From: JBCDCU01 sp039180865
Lineage (GTDB): Bacteria; Pseudomonadota; Alphaproteobacteria; Rhizobiales; JACESI01
Length of the DNA: 9,963 nucleotides
Reading direction: 5' to 3'
Assembly (NCBI GenBank): GCA_039180865.1
Contig: JBCDCZ010000169.1
Location: 1 to 9,963 of the forward strand
Part shown: positions 1 through 6,147 of the stretch, in pieces
Layout of the letters: every line of letters starts with the position of its first letter
Position numbering within the stretch: the stretch's first letter is position 1
Made by a program: the position numbers and the translations under genes
The notes under the pieces: model-generated
What the model saw: only the letters and a program-made list of their open reading frames with translations
Database searches by the model: none
Told to the model about the DNA's origin: nothing

Positions 1-19
1 CAGCAGACAGGATTTGTTT

Positions 20-1000
20 ATGGACAGTAATTTGGACCAACTCCTGGACCGTAAGAGGCTCAGGCGGAAACTGACCGTATGGCGTGTCGTCGCGTTCATC
101 GCGATTGTGATCGGGATAATCGGGATTGCAGTCTCGGTTGCGGATTTCCGTGATTTGAACAAAAGGGCGCCGCATATTGCGCGGGTCGAGGTGACAGGTT
201 TTATCAATGCGGAACGCTATGCGCGCGAACAGCTTGAGAAAATCCGCAAAGACAACAATGTGAAAGCGGTGATCCTGTCGGTGAATTCGCCGGGCGGGAC
301 GACCGTGGGTGGCGAGCAATTGCACAATGCCCTGCGAGAAGTCGCCGAAGAAAAACCGCTTGTAGCCAGCGTTGGCAGCCTTGCCGCATCAGCAGGTTAT
401 ATGGTTGCGGTCGCTTCCGATCATGTGGTCGCTCCGCGCACGGCGATCGTTGGATCGATCGGTGTCCTGTTCCAGTATCCCAATGTCGAACGTCTGCTCG
501 ATACGGTCGGAATTGAGTTTAACGAGATCAAATCGTCGCCGCTGAAGGCTGAACCGTCACCCTTTAACGAGACGCCGGAAGAAGCCCGCGCGATGCTCGA
601 GACCATGCTTCTTGATACCTATGACTGGTTCGCAGGGTTGGTGACGGATCGTCGCCAGCTTTCTCCTTCTGAAGCAGAAGCTGTTCTGAACGGGGCCGTT
701 TTCACCGGTAAGCAAGCCCTCGAAAATCGTTTGATTGACGCGATTGGTGGTGAGGACACTGCCAAACAATGGCTCATCGACGAAAAGGGCATCGATAAAG
801 ACCTTCAGATCATCAATTGGTCGCTGACAAAGCCGCGCGACGAGTTGTTCGGGACACGGGCCGTTGTGTTCTCGATTTTGCGGACTCTGGGGCTCGGCGA
901 TTTCGCAGATGCGAGCGGTCAGGTCCTTCAAATTTCAAGAAATTCTCAGCTTGACGGTTTTTTATCCGTTTGGCAGGCTGAAAAATATGTGAAAGAGTGA
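20..1000 (+). CDS. sppA: Signal peptide peptidase SppA, S49 family, single-domain form
   Basis: This is a membrane-anchored serine protease of the S49 family, which degrades leftover signal peptides and other membrane-embedded peptides. The predicted protein has 326 residues. A basic N-terminus (residues 11-17) precedes one hydrophobic helix at about 20-41, and the protease domain follows on the far side of the membrane. The VNSPGG oxyanion-region motif is at 88-93, the likely nucleophile is Ser124 in SLAASAGYM, and the likely general base is Lys176 in SSPLKAEPSP. The 52-residue spacing of Ser and Lys matches that recalled for the short Bacillus-type SppA, unlike the duplicated enterobacterial form. 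I chose ATG at 20 because AGGA lies at 9-12, seven bases upstream; a TTG six bases earlier is also open. ihfB follows after 46 bases in the same direction. Recognition is by motif, and confidence is high. Confidence 0.93.
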   Translation: MDSNLDQLLDRKRLRRKLTVWRVVAFIAIVIGIIGIAVSVADFRDLNKRAPHIARVEVTGFINAERYAREQLEKIRKDNNVKAVILSVNSPGGTTVGGEQLHNALREVAEEKPLVASVGSLAASAGYMVAVASDHVVAPRTAIVGSIGVLFQYPNVERLLDTVGIEFNEIKSSPLKAEPSPFNETPEEARAMLETMLLDTYDWFAGLVTDRRQLSPSEAEAVLNGAVFTGKQALENRLIDAIGGEDTAKQWLIDEKGIDKDLQIINWSLTKPRDELFGTRAVVFSILRTLGLGDFADASGQVLQISRNSQLDGFLSVWQAEKYVKE

Positions 1001-1022
1001 GATTAGTCGTAAAAGCAGGATA

Positions 1023-1035
1023 TATCAGGGAATAA
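1023..1035 (+). promoter_or_regulatory. Possible IHF-like binding site before ihfB
   Basis: TATCAGGGAATAA differs at one position from the IHF consensus WATCARNNNNTTR and lies just upstream of the ihfB ribosome binding site. Autoregulation of ihf genes is known in Escherichia coli. The match is short and such near-matches arise by chance, so this is only a candidate. Confidence 0.15.
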
Positions 1036-1046
1036 AGGGGCGATCT

Positions 1047-1340
1047 GTGATTAAGTCCGAATTGATTCAGCGGTTAGCGGATCAAAATCCGCACCTGTAC
1101 CATCGTGATGTTGAGGCAATTGTAAGCGCGATACTGGATGAGATTTCAGATGCGATGGCAAGAGGCGACCGCGTGGAACTCAGGGGCTTTGGTGCATTTT
1201 CAGTCAAGCATCGCCCTGCAAGAACCGGGCGCAATCCCAGGACCGGTGCCCAGGTGAGTGTCGAGGAAAAATTCACGCCCTTCTTTAAAACAGGCAAGGA
1301 GATGCGTGAGCGCATGAACCCGGGACATCCGCAAGCCTGA
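1047..1340 (+). CDS. ihfB: Integration host factor subunit beta
   Basis: This is a 97-residue DNA-bending protein of the HU/IHF family. IHF-beta pairs with IHF-alpha to bend DNA sharply in the nucleoid, at promoters and during site-specific recombination. The N-terminal helical part (about residues 1-40) is followed by the hallmark RGFGAFSV segment (46-53) and the beta-arm tip GRNPRTG at 61-67, where Pro64 would be the intercalating proline. Val-Lys-His after the GFGAFSV core and the residues around the arm fit the beta subunit better than HU. The start is GTG at 1047, preceded by AAGGGG at 1035-1040, six bases away. The gene sits between sppA and the LapA-domain gene, an order I recall from rhizobial genomes. 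Length is typical and nothing is truncated. Confidence 0.94.
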   Translation: MIKSELIQRLADQNPHLYHRDVEAIVSAILDEISDAMARGDRVELRGFGAFSVKHRPARTGRNPRTGAQVSVEEKFTPFFKTGKEMRERMNPGHPQA

Positions 1341-1468
1341 CGGTGGTCTCTCAGATCGAAACCTGTGCTTTGCGTTTCAGGTCATTAAGGCTAGCAGCGG
1401 TGTCAGGGTTTCGCCGTGTTGGAATTTTCCTTTCCGCCGATTAGCTTAGGGCGTGAAATGGGAGGCAC

Positions 1469-1485
1469 GGCAAGACCGCCTTGCC
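1469..1485 (+). promoter_or_regulatory. Perfect hairpin, first of a tandem pair before the LapA-domain gene
   Basis: GGCAAG (1469-1474) and CTTGCC (1480-1485) form a perfect 6-bp stem with a five-base loop. No T-run follows, so it does not read as a standard intrinsic terminator of ihfB. It is two bases from a second, longer hairpin. The rest of the 194-base gap after ihfB (1341-1534) shows nothing else that I can support. Confidence 0.4.
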
Positions 1486-1487
1486 TG

Positions 1488-1513
1488 AATCCCGCAAATG
1501 GTACGGCGGGATT
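1488..1513 (+). promoter_or_regulatory. Perfect 8-bp hairpin just upstream of the LapA-domain start
   Basis: AATCCCGC (1488-1495) and GCGGGATT (1506-1513) are exact inverse complements around a ten-base loop. The stem ends 9 to 21 bases before the two candidate ATG starts of the next gene. In the transcript it would sit at or beside the ribosome binding region. It has no T-tract. A role in translation control, RNA stability or termination is possible but not shown. Confidence 0.45.
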
Positions 1514-1534
1514 GCGAAAACGATGGATTTCCAG

Positions 1535-1876
1535 ATGAAACGTTTGCTGCAATTTCTTGTCTTCGCGCCAACCGCAATCGTTCTGATTGCACTCTCTGTC
1601 GCAAACCGTGGACCGGTAACGATCATCCTTGATCCGTTCAATCAGGAAGATCCGGCCTTTCAACTTACGGTCCCCCTCTACTGGGTTCTCTTCGCAGGTC
1701 TCGTTGTCGGAGCGTTAATCGGGGGCTTTGCGGCCTGGATGAAACAGCACCGGTTCCGTACAGAGGCGAGAGAACAAAAGTTCGCGGCCGCACTGGCCCG
1801 CAATGAAGTCAAGAAGATACAGGAGCGGGTCGATGTACTGACTAAGACCCAGAGCCTGCCGTCTCCGCGTAGCTGA
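1535..1876 (+). CDS. LapA-domain (DUF1049) two-helix inner-membrane protein
   Basis: This small membrane protein has about 113 residues and belongs to the LapA/DUF1049 family. E. coli LapA and its partner LapB take part in controlling lipopolysaccharide synthesis; whether this homologue does is inference. It has two hydrophobic helices, at about 5-23 and 46-68. Between them lies the family's SVANRGPVTI...LDPF stretch (21-35). A charged, probably coiled C-terminal tail follows at about 70-104. The start is uncertain: ATG at 1535 gives the usual MKRLLQFL beginning, ATG at 1523 adds four residues, and a TTG at 1481 is open but falls inside the upstream hairpin. No start has a strong Shine-Dalgarno sequence. 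The stop is only 14 bases before the next gene, so they are probably co-transcribed. Confidence 0.8.
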   Translation: MKRLLQFLVFAPTAIVLIALSVANRGPVTIILDPFNQEDPAFQLTVPLYWVLFAGLVVGALIGGFAAWMKQHRFRTEAREQKFAAALARNEVKKIQERVDVLTKTQSLPSPRS

Positions 1877-1890
1877 CCAGTCGACCCGAT

Positions 1891-2859
1891 ATGCGGACAT
1901 TCACCGCTGAAGACGTTGATCGCATTCTTGCCTATCCGGCGCTCGTCGGTGTTCTGGATGCCGCCTTCCGTGATGATATCGAGGCGCCGCTCCGCCATCA
2001 CCACACGATCGATCGCGGTGAGCGCGCCGATGGCGTCATGCTTCTCATGCCCGCCTGGTCGAAGCTTGCCGGAAATGACAACGGTTATCTCGGTGTAAAG
2101 CTCGTCAATGTCTATCCGGACAACAGCGAAATCGGTGAGCCAGGTGTACAGGCCGCATACATCCTGATGAACGGGCGGACCGGCGCTCCGCTTGCAATGA
2201 TTGACGGCAAGACACTGACCACCTGGCGCACTGCCGGTGCTTCCGCCCTTGCGGCACGTTATCTTGCGCGTCCCGATGCCGCGAAGATGGTCATGGTCGG
2301 GGCCGGCGCAATGGCACCCTACCTCATTCGCGCGCATGCCAGTGTCCGACCAATTACCCAGGTCACGATCTGGAATCGCACGATCGAGAACGCGGTTGGC
2401 ATTGCAGAGAGACTTGATCCGCTTCTGCCGGAGACCGCCTTCTCGGTGTCAGAGGATCTGGAAAGTGCCATTCGGGAAGCTGATCTCATTTCCTGCGCAA
2501 CTTTTTCGAATGATCCGCTCGTCAAAGGCGCGTGGTTGAAGCCGGGTGCGCATCTTGACCTTGTCGGAGCATTCACGCCATCCATGCGGGAAAGCGATGA
2601 TGAAGCCGTGCGACGCTCTTCGGTCTTTGTCGATACCCGAATCGGCGCATTGGTAGAGGGAGGCGATGTGGTGCTCCCGATAAAGGACGGCGTGATCAAA
2701 AAAGATGATGTAAAGGCCGACCTCTTTGATCTTTGCCGCAGCACGCATCCGGGCCGAGCGAGCGCGGACGAAATCACCTTCTTCAAATCAACCGGCGCGT
2801 CGCTCGAGGACCTGGCGGCCGCTATCCACCTTTACGAACAGGCTGACGCGACAAATTGA
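1891..2859 (+). CDS. Ornithine cyclodeaminase/mu-crystallin family; likely cyclic ketimine (pyrroline-2-carboxylate) reductase
   Basis: This is a 322-residue NAD(P)-dependent enzyme of the ornithine cyclodeaminase/mu-crystallin family. Visible family features are the substrate-side lysine in LGVKLVNVYP (Lys70), DGKTLTTWRTAGASALAA at 105-122 with Arg113, the dinucleotide-binding VGAGAMAPYL at 136-145, and the C-terminal FKSTGASLEDLAAA block at 298-311. True ornithine cyclodeaminases carry a catalytic Asp in the loop after the nucleotide-binding domain (Asp228 in the Pseudomonas putida enzyme, as I recall). Here the loop reads VGAFTPSMRE (225-234) with Phe228. That favours the branch reducing delta-1-pyrroline-2-carboxylate or delta-1-piperideine-2-carboxylate in hydroxyproline and lysine breakdown. 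No proline-catabolism gene is adjacent, so the substrate is unconfirmed. The start at ATG 1891 has only a weak ribosome binding site, which suggests reinitiation from the gene 14 bases upstream. Confidence 0.85.
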   Translation: MRTFTAEDVDRILAYPALVGVLDAAFRDDIEAPLRHHHTIDRGERADGVMLLMPAWSKLAGNDNGYLGVKLVNVYPDNSEIGEPGVQAAYILMNGRTGAPLAMIDGKTLTTWRTAGASALAARYLARPDAAKMVMVGAGAMAPYLIRAHASVRPITQVTIWNRTIENAVGIAERLDPLLPETAFSVSEDLESAIREADLISCATFSNDPLVKGAWLKPGAHLDLVGAFTPSMRESDDEAVRRSSVFVDTRIGALVEGGDVVLPIKDGVIKKDDVKADLFDLCRSTHPGRASADEITFFKSTGASLEDLAAAIHLYEQADATN

Positions 2860-2877
2860 AGCCGCAGGCCGGTCGCC

Positions 2878-2904
2878 TCGGCCGTGCCGTTTGAGCCGAT
2901 TTTT
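2878..2904 (+). terminator. Candidate intrinsic terminator after the ornithine cyclodeaminase-family gene
   Basis: TCGGC (2878-2882) and GCCGA (2895-2899) form a 5-bp stem around a 12-base loop, followed directly by five Ts (2900-2904). An alternative stem, GGCCG/CGGCC (2867-2871 with 2879-2883), competes with it. The position, 18 bases after the stop codon and before the cob leader, suits a terminator separating two transcription units. The stem is short, so confidence is moderate. Confidence 0.4.
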
Positions 2905-2931
2905 GTCGCAAATCAACGTCTTCTGAGATAG
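2903..2931 (+). promoter_or_regulatory. Weak candidate promoter for the cob operon
   Basis: TTGTCG (2903-2908) is followed after 17 bases by AGATAG (2926-2931). The -35 match is fair and the -10 match is poor. It is offered because the preceding terminator-like hairpin and the following structured leader imply that transcription of the cob operon starts about here. Confidence 0.15.
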
Positions 2932-2956
2932 CAAAAGAATAGGGTCTATCGATCAG

Positions 2957-2981
2957 TGCCGTGCGCAATAGGGGCATGGCG
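2957..2981 (+). promoter_or_regulatory. Leader stem-loop 1 of the cob operon
   Basis: GCCGTGC (2958-2964) pairs with GCATGGC (2974-2980) over seven positions, with one G-U pair, around a nine-base loop. An outer U-G pair (2957/2981) is possible. It is the first of two stem-loops placed side by side before the first good ribosome binding site of the operon. I do not recognise it as a known riboswitch class. Confidence 0.35.
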
Positions 2982-2988
2982 GAACGGA

Positions 2989-3028
2989 ACCTGAAGGCGG
3001 CCGACCCAAATCGGGGGTTTGCTCAGGT
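2989..3028 (+). promoter_or_regulatory. Leader stem-loop 2 of the cob operon
   Basis: ACCTGA (2989-2994) and TCAGGT (3023-3028) are exact inverse complements enclosing an inner stem CCGA/TCGG (3001-3004 with 3011-3014) with a six-base loop. The two-tier structure ends just before the AAAGGA ribosome binding site at 3034-3039. It could shield or expose that site. No cobalamin-riboswitch core sequence is present. Confidence 0.35.
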
Positions 3029-3042
3029 GCTGAAAGGACAAG

Positions 3043-3132
3043 ATGACAGATACCTTCCCAGTTATGATAAGGCGCCAGGACGCGGCGCGGAGGAACACGG
3101 AGCACTTTTGCGGCGGGGGCGTGGAATGCTAA
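3043..3132 (+). CDS. Possible 29-residue leader peptide or small protein overlapping cbiX
   Basis: An ATG at 3043 with the best-looking Shine-Dalgarno in the leader (AAAGGA, four bases upstream) opens a 29-codon frame that stops at TAA 3130-3132. It overlaps the chosen cbiX start (3126) by seven bases, a layout typical of translational coupling. The predicted peptide starts MTDTFPVMIRRQ and ends HFCGGGVEC, so it is basic in the middle and has two cysteines near its end. I do not recognise it. A perfect GCGCC/GGCGC hairpin (3072-3088) lies inside it. It may be a leader peptide gating cbiX translation, a real small protein or chance; comparison with relatives would decide. Confidence 0.28.
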   Translation: MTDTFPVMIRRQDAARRNTEHFCGGGVEC

Positions 3133-4292
3133 CGGATGAAGCTATAGCACCCGGCGGAACCGTCTTTCCGGGCGAGAAACTCGGCATCATGATTTGTGGC
3201 CACGGTAGCCGGAACAAATTCGCTGTCGATGAATTTGCCAAACTCGCGATACGTCTGCGCGAGTGCTATCCGGGCATTCCGGTGGAGTATGGGTATCTGG
3301 AGTTCGCAACGCCCGTCATCCGGACCGGTCTCGACCGTTTGCGCGAACAGGGTGTTACGCGGATCAAGGCAGTGCCGGGTATGCTCTTTGCTGCGGGCCA
3401 TGCAAAGAACGACATCCCTTCGGTTCTCAACGAATACGCGCGCGAATTCGGCGTTAACATCGATTATGGAAAAGAGCTTGGGATCGATTCCCGGATGATC
3501 CGGGCGGCAGGCGCGCGGATCGAAGAGGCCATTGCATCGGCACCGGATAAGGTCGCGCCGGAAGACACGCTTCTCGTGGTCGTCGGGCGGGGATCTTCGG
3601 ACCCGGATGCCAATTCGAACATTTCGAAAGTGATGCGCCTTCTATGGGAAGGCTTCGGTTTTGGCTGGGGCGAAGTCGCCTATTCTGGAGTGACGTTCCC
3701 GCTCGTTGAGCCGGCGCTTGAAAAGGTAGCTCGGCTTGGTTTCAAGCGCATTGTCGTCTTTCCCTATTTCCTCTTCACGGGCGTCTTGATCAAACGGATC
3801 TACGAGAACACGGATTTCGTCGCGGCAAAACATCCGGAGATTGAGTTCGTTAAAGCCGGTTATCTGAATGACCATCCACTCGTGATTGAGACCTTCCAGG
3901 AACGGCTCGAGCAGATCGATACTGGTGAAAACGTTATGAACTGCGCCTTGTGCAAATACCGTGCGCAGGTGCTTGGGTTCGAAGATCAGGTTGGCCTTCC
4001 CCAGGAAAGCCACCACCACCATGTCGAAGGGATCGGCACTGTCGCCCCAGAAGACTGCCCCTGTAAAGGAGACTGCAACGGATTCTATTGCCGCCAGGGC
4101 GGCGTGGAGGCTTTGCCAGCGGCAACCCACGATCATCACCACCACCATGATCATGCACATGGGCACAGCCATGATCATGCCCACACCCATCATCCTTATC
4201 CCCATGCGAATCATCCGCTTGGTCCCAAAACACTTCGACCGGTGAGCGCACCTGATCGGGTTGCAAGCAGCGAAGGGGTGGATACGCCATGA
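3126..4292 (+). CDS. cbiX: CbiX long form, sirohydrochlorin cobaltochelatase with Cys- and His-rich tail
   Basis: This enzyme is expected to insert Co2+ into sirohydrochlorin early in the corrin pathway, in the cytoplasm. With the ATG at 3126 it has 388 residues, longer than the roughly 300 recalled for Bacillus megaterium CbiX(L). It has two CbiX repeats. The first keeps both metal-site histidines (His26 in GHGSRN, His92 in FAAGHAKND). The second, VVVGRGSSDPDANSN (151-165) and PYFLFTGVLIKRI (213-225), lacks both. The tail holds an MxCxxC motif (MNCALC, 271-276), which carries an Fe-S centre in the Bacillus enzyme. It also has HHHH at 296-299, CPCKGDCNGFYC at 311-322, and 16 histidines within 335-363. 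An in-frame GTG at 2961 would add 55 unconserved-looking residues and lies in a hairpin, so I rejected it. The stop overlaps the cobH start (ATGA). Confidence 0.92.
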   Translation: MLTDEAIAPGGTVFPGEKLGIMICGHGSRNKFAVDEFAKLAIRLRECYPGIPVEYGYLEFATPVIRTGLDRLREQGVTRIKAVPGMLFAAGHAKNDIPSVLNEYAREFGVNIDYGKELGIDSRMIRAAGARIEEAIASAPDKVAPEDTLLVVVGRGSSDPDANSNISKVMRLLWEGFGFGWGEVAYSGVTFPLVEPALEKVARLGFKRIVVFPYFLFTGVLIKRIYENTDFVAAKHPEIEFVKAGYLNDHPLVIETFQERLEQIDTGENVMNCALCKYRAQVLGFEDQVGLPQESHHHHVEGIGTVAPEDCPCKGDCNGFYCRQGGVEALPAATHDHHHHHDHAHGHSHDHAHTHHPYPHANHPLGPKTLRPVSAPDRVASSEGVDTP

Positions 4293-4930
4293 CAGATTAT
4301 CTGAAAGACCCTGCTGCAATCTACGCGAAGTCCTTCGCGACCATCCGTACCGAAGTCGATCTCACGTCGCTACCGGTCGGAATTGCTGCCATGGCAGAGC
4401 GGGCAATCCATGCGTGCGGGATGGTCGATCTTGCCGAAGATCTAGCCTATTCCGACGATGTTGCGCGGGCAGCCGCCGCCGCGCTCAGTGATGGCAGGCC
4501 GATCCTGACAGACTGCGAAATGGTGCGTGCCGGTATCATCCGGTCTCTGCTGCCAGCCGAAAACGACGTTCTCTGCATGTTGAATGATGACCGGGTTCCG
4601 GGGCTTGCCCGTGATCTTCGAACGACCCGTTCAGCTGCACAAGTGGGCCTCTGGGAAGAGTTTGTCGAAGGTTCAGTGATCTTGATCGGCAACGCGCCAA
4701 CGGCGCTTTTTGCGCTTTTGGAAGCGCTCGACAAAGGCATGGCGAAACCGGCTGCCATTCTTGCAATGCCCGTTGGGTTCGTCGGTGCGGCCGAGGCAAA
4801 GGCCGCACTTCGCGAGGATCCGCGCGGTGTTCCTTTTTTTACCCTTTTAGGTCGTCGTGGCGGTAGCGCCATTGCGTGCGCAACGCTCAATGCGGCGAGC
4901 CAGATCGCCCTTGAAAGGCGCGTCGCCTGA
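4289..4930 (+). CDS. cobH: Precorrin-8X methylmutase CobH/CbiC
   Basis: This enzyme moves a methyl group from C11 to C12 of precorrin-8X (or its cobalt form) to give hydrogenobyrinic or cobyrinic acid, the last ring-forming step. The protein has 213 residues, a normal length for the family. His41, in the RAIHACGMVD segment (38-47), corresponds to the catalytic histidine (His43 in Pseudomonas denitrificans CobH). Further family blocks are ILTDCEMVRAGI, the GNAPTALFALLE stretch, MPVGFVGAAEAK and the C-terminal GRRGGSAIACATLNA. The start ATG (4289) overlaps the cbiX stop as ATGA, with GGGGTGGA upstream as ribosome binding site. The stop overlaps cobL by one base (TGATG). CobH and CbiC cannot be told apart by sequence alone, so the symbol follows the neighbours. 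Confidence 0.95.
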   Translation: MTDYLKDPAAIYAKSFATIRTEVDLTSLPVGIAAMAERAIHACGMVDLAEDLAYSDDVARAAAAALSDGRPILTDCEMVRAGIIRSLLPAENDVLCMLNDDRVPGLARDLRTTRSAAQVGLWEEFVEGSVILIGNAPTALFALLEALDKGMAKPAAILAMPVGFVGAAEAKAALREDPRGVPFFTLLGRRGGSAIACATLNAASQIALERRVA

Positions 4931-6147
4931 TGTCCGATCCGGCATGGCTGACGGTTTTGGGCATTGGCGACAATGGACTTGAAAGCCTGACGCCTGCAGC
5001 CCGCCGTCTCTTTGATGCATCTGACTCTGTAATCGCACCGGAGCGTGTTCTTGCTGAAATTCCCGAGACGGCACTCGATGGCAAGGATGTTACGCCGTGG
5101 ACGAGCCGCGTTCACGAAACCCTGCGCAATCTCAAAGAAAGGCGCGGTGAGGCGCTGACAATCCTTGCGACGGGCGATCCGATGCATTTTGGGATCGGTG
5201 CGACTCTCTCCCGGGTGTTCGAGCCGGAGGAAATGCGCATCCTGCCCCATCCGTCGGGGTTTTCGCTGGCAGCGACCAGACTTTGCTGGCCACTCCAGGA
5301 TGTCGCCTGCATCTCGCTTCACGGGCGCGCTATCGGACGTCTCCATGCCGCGATTGAACCTGGCCAGAGGATCCTGGCGCTAACGTCCAACGCGACGACG
5401 ATCGGTGAAGCGGTTGCTATTTTGAATGAACGCGGGTTCGGCAACAGCACGGTGAGCGTCCTTGAGCATATCGGCGGGAAGGCCGAGCGCATAGTTTCCT
5501 TCCGGGCCGACACGATGCCGAATGAAGGATTTGCAGATTTCAATATGCTCGCCATTGACTGCAAACCGGGGAGGGACGCTGTCATCCGGCCTCGCACCCC
5601 GGGACTTCCGGACGACGCATTCGTTCATGATGGTCAGATGACAAAACGTGAGGCGCGCGCCGTAACACTCTCCGCTCTGGAACCGTTCCCCGAGGCGGTT
5701 TTGTGGGATGTCGGCGCGGGTTGCGGATCGGTTGCGATTGAGTGGATGCGATCGGCACGCGATGCAAAGTCGGTTTGCTTCGAGCAGGATCAAAACCGCT
5801 TGGCCATGCTCAGCGAAAACGCTCACGCCCTCGGTGTTCCCGATATCAAGGTTGTCGAGGGCCGGTTTCCGGAGAGTATGGAAAACGTCGGCCCGCCGGA
5901 CGCGGTCTTTATCGGTGGCGGGCTCTCGGAAGAAGGCGTGTTTGATGCCGCCTGGAAAGCGCTCAAAACCAATGGCGTTCTTGTCGCAAACACCGTGACG
6001 CTTGAAGGCGAAGCAAGAGCGATTGCTCTCCAGGAAGCTCATGGCGGCGAACTCGTGCGCCTTGACGTGTCCATCCTGACGAAGGTTGGGAAGATGAGGG
6101 CGCTGTCTCCGCGTATGAGCGTCCTGCAATGGCGGGTCGTCAAATGA
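4930..6147 (+). CDS. cobL: Precorrin-6Y C5,15-methyltransferase (decarboxylating), CbiE-CbiT fusion CobL
   Basis: This bifunctional enzyme methylates C5 and C15 of precorrin-6Y and removes the C12 acetate carboxyl group to give precorrin-8X. The protein has 405 residues and both expected halves. The N-terminal CbiE-type tetrapyrrole methylase has GIGDNGLESLTP (11-22), TGDPMHFGIGATL (81-93) and the PHPSGFSLAATRLCWPLQD block (106-124). The C-terminal CbiT-type Rossmann methyltransferase has the start block FVHDGQMTKREARA, the SAM-binding WDVGAGCGSVAIEW (259-272) and FIGGG further on. The start ATG at 4930 shares its A with the cobH stop, and AAAGG at 4914-4918 can serve as ribosome binding site. 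The stop overlaps cobI as ATGA. The fused form is usual in CobL-type organisms, whereas many anaerobic-route organisms keep CbiE and CbiT separate. Confidence 0.95.
   Translation: MSDPAWLTVLGIGDNGLESLTPAARRLFDASDSVIAPERVLAEIPETALDGKDVTPWTSRVHETLRNLKERRGEALTILATGDPMHFGIGATLSRVFEPEEMRILPHPSGFSLAATRLCWPLQDVACISLHGRAIGRLHAAIEPGQRILALTSNATTIGEAVAILNERGFGNSTVSVLEHIGGKAERIVSFRADTMPNEGFADFNMLAIDCKPGRDAVIRPRTPGLPDDAFVHDGQMTKREARAVTLSALEPFPEAVLWDVGAGCGSVAIEWMRSARDAKSVCFEQDQNRLAMLSENAHALGVPDIKVVEGRFPESMENVGPPDAVFIGGGLSEEGVFDAAWKALKTNGVLVANTVTLEGEARAIALQEAHGGELVRLDVSILTKVGKMRALSPRMSVLQWRVVK

Noticed and set aside
1481..1534. TTG start for the LapA-domain protein
   Set aside because: It lies in the right arm of a perfect hairpin, and the added residues are not typical of the family.
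1678..2337. Antisense frame opposite the LapA-domain and cyclodeaminase-family genes
   Set aside because: It spans two genes with clear + strand family matches and shows no motifs of its own.
2860..3125. Cobalamin riboswitch before the cob operon
   Set aside because: Expected by context, but I could not find the conserved core or a B12 box. The loose resemblance near 2860-2877 lies before the likely terminator and lacks the rest of the fold.
2961..3125. N-terminal extension of CbiX from GTG 2961
   Set aside because: The frame is open, but the GTG lies in a stem-loop without a ribosome binding site and the added 55 residues show no family features. The family core starts near residue 18 of the ATG 3126 form.
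3642..4319. Antisense frame with Met-rich stretch opposite cbiX
   Set aside because: The Met/Val-rich run is the reverse reading of the histidine codons of the CbiX tail, not a gene.
4447..5346. Long antisense frame (299 codons) across cobH and cobL
   Set aside because: It is a shadow in GC-biased coding DNA. The + strand reading matches two known families end to end, and the antisense product has no recognisable features.
5380..6129. Antisense frame of 249 codons inside cobL
   Set aside because: It lies wholly within cobL, has no family motif and no ribosome binding site context.
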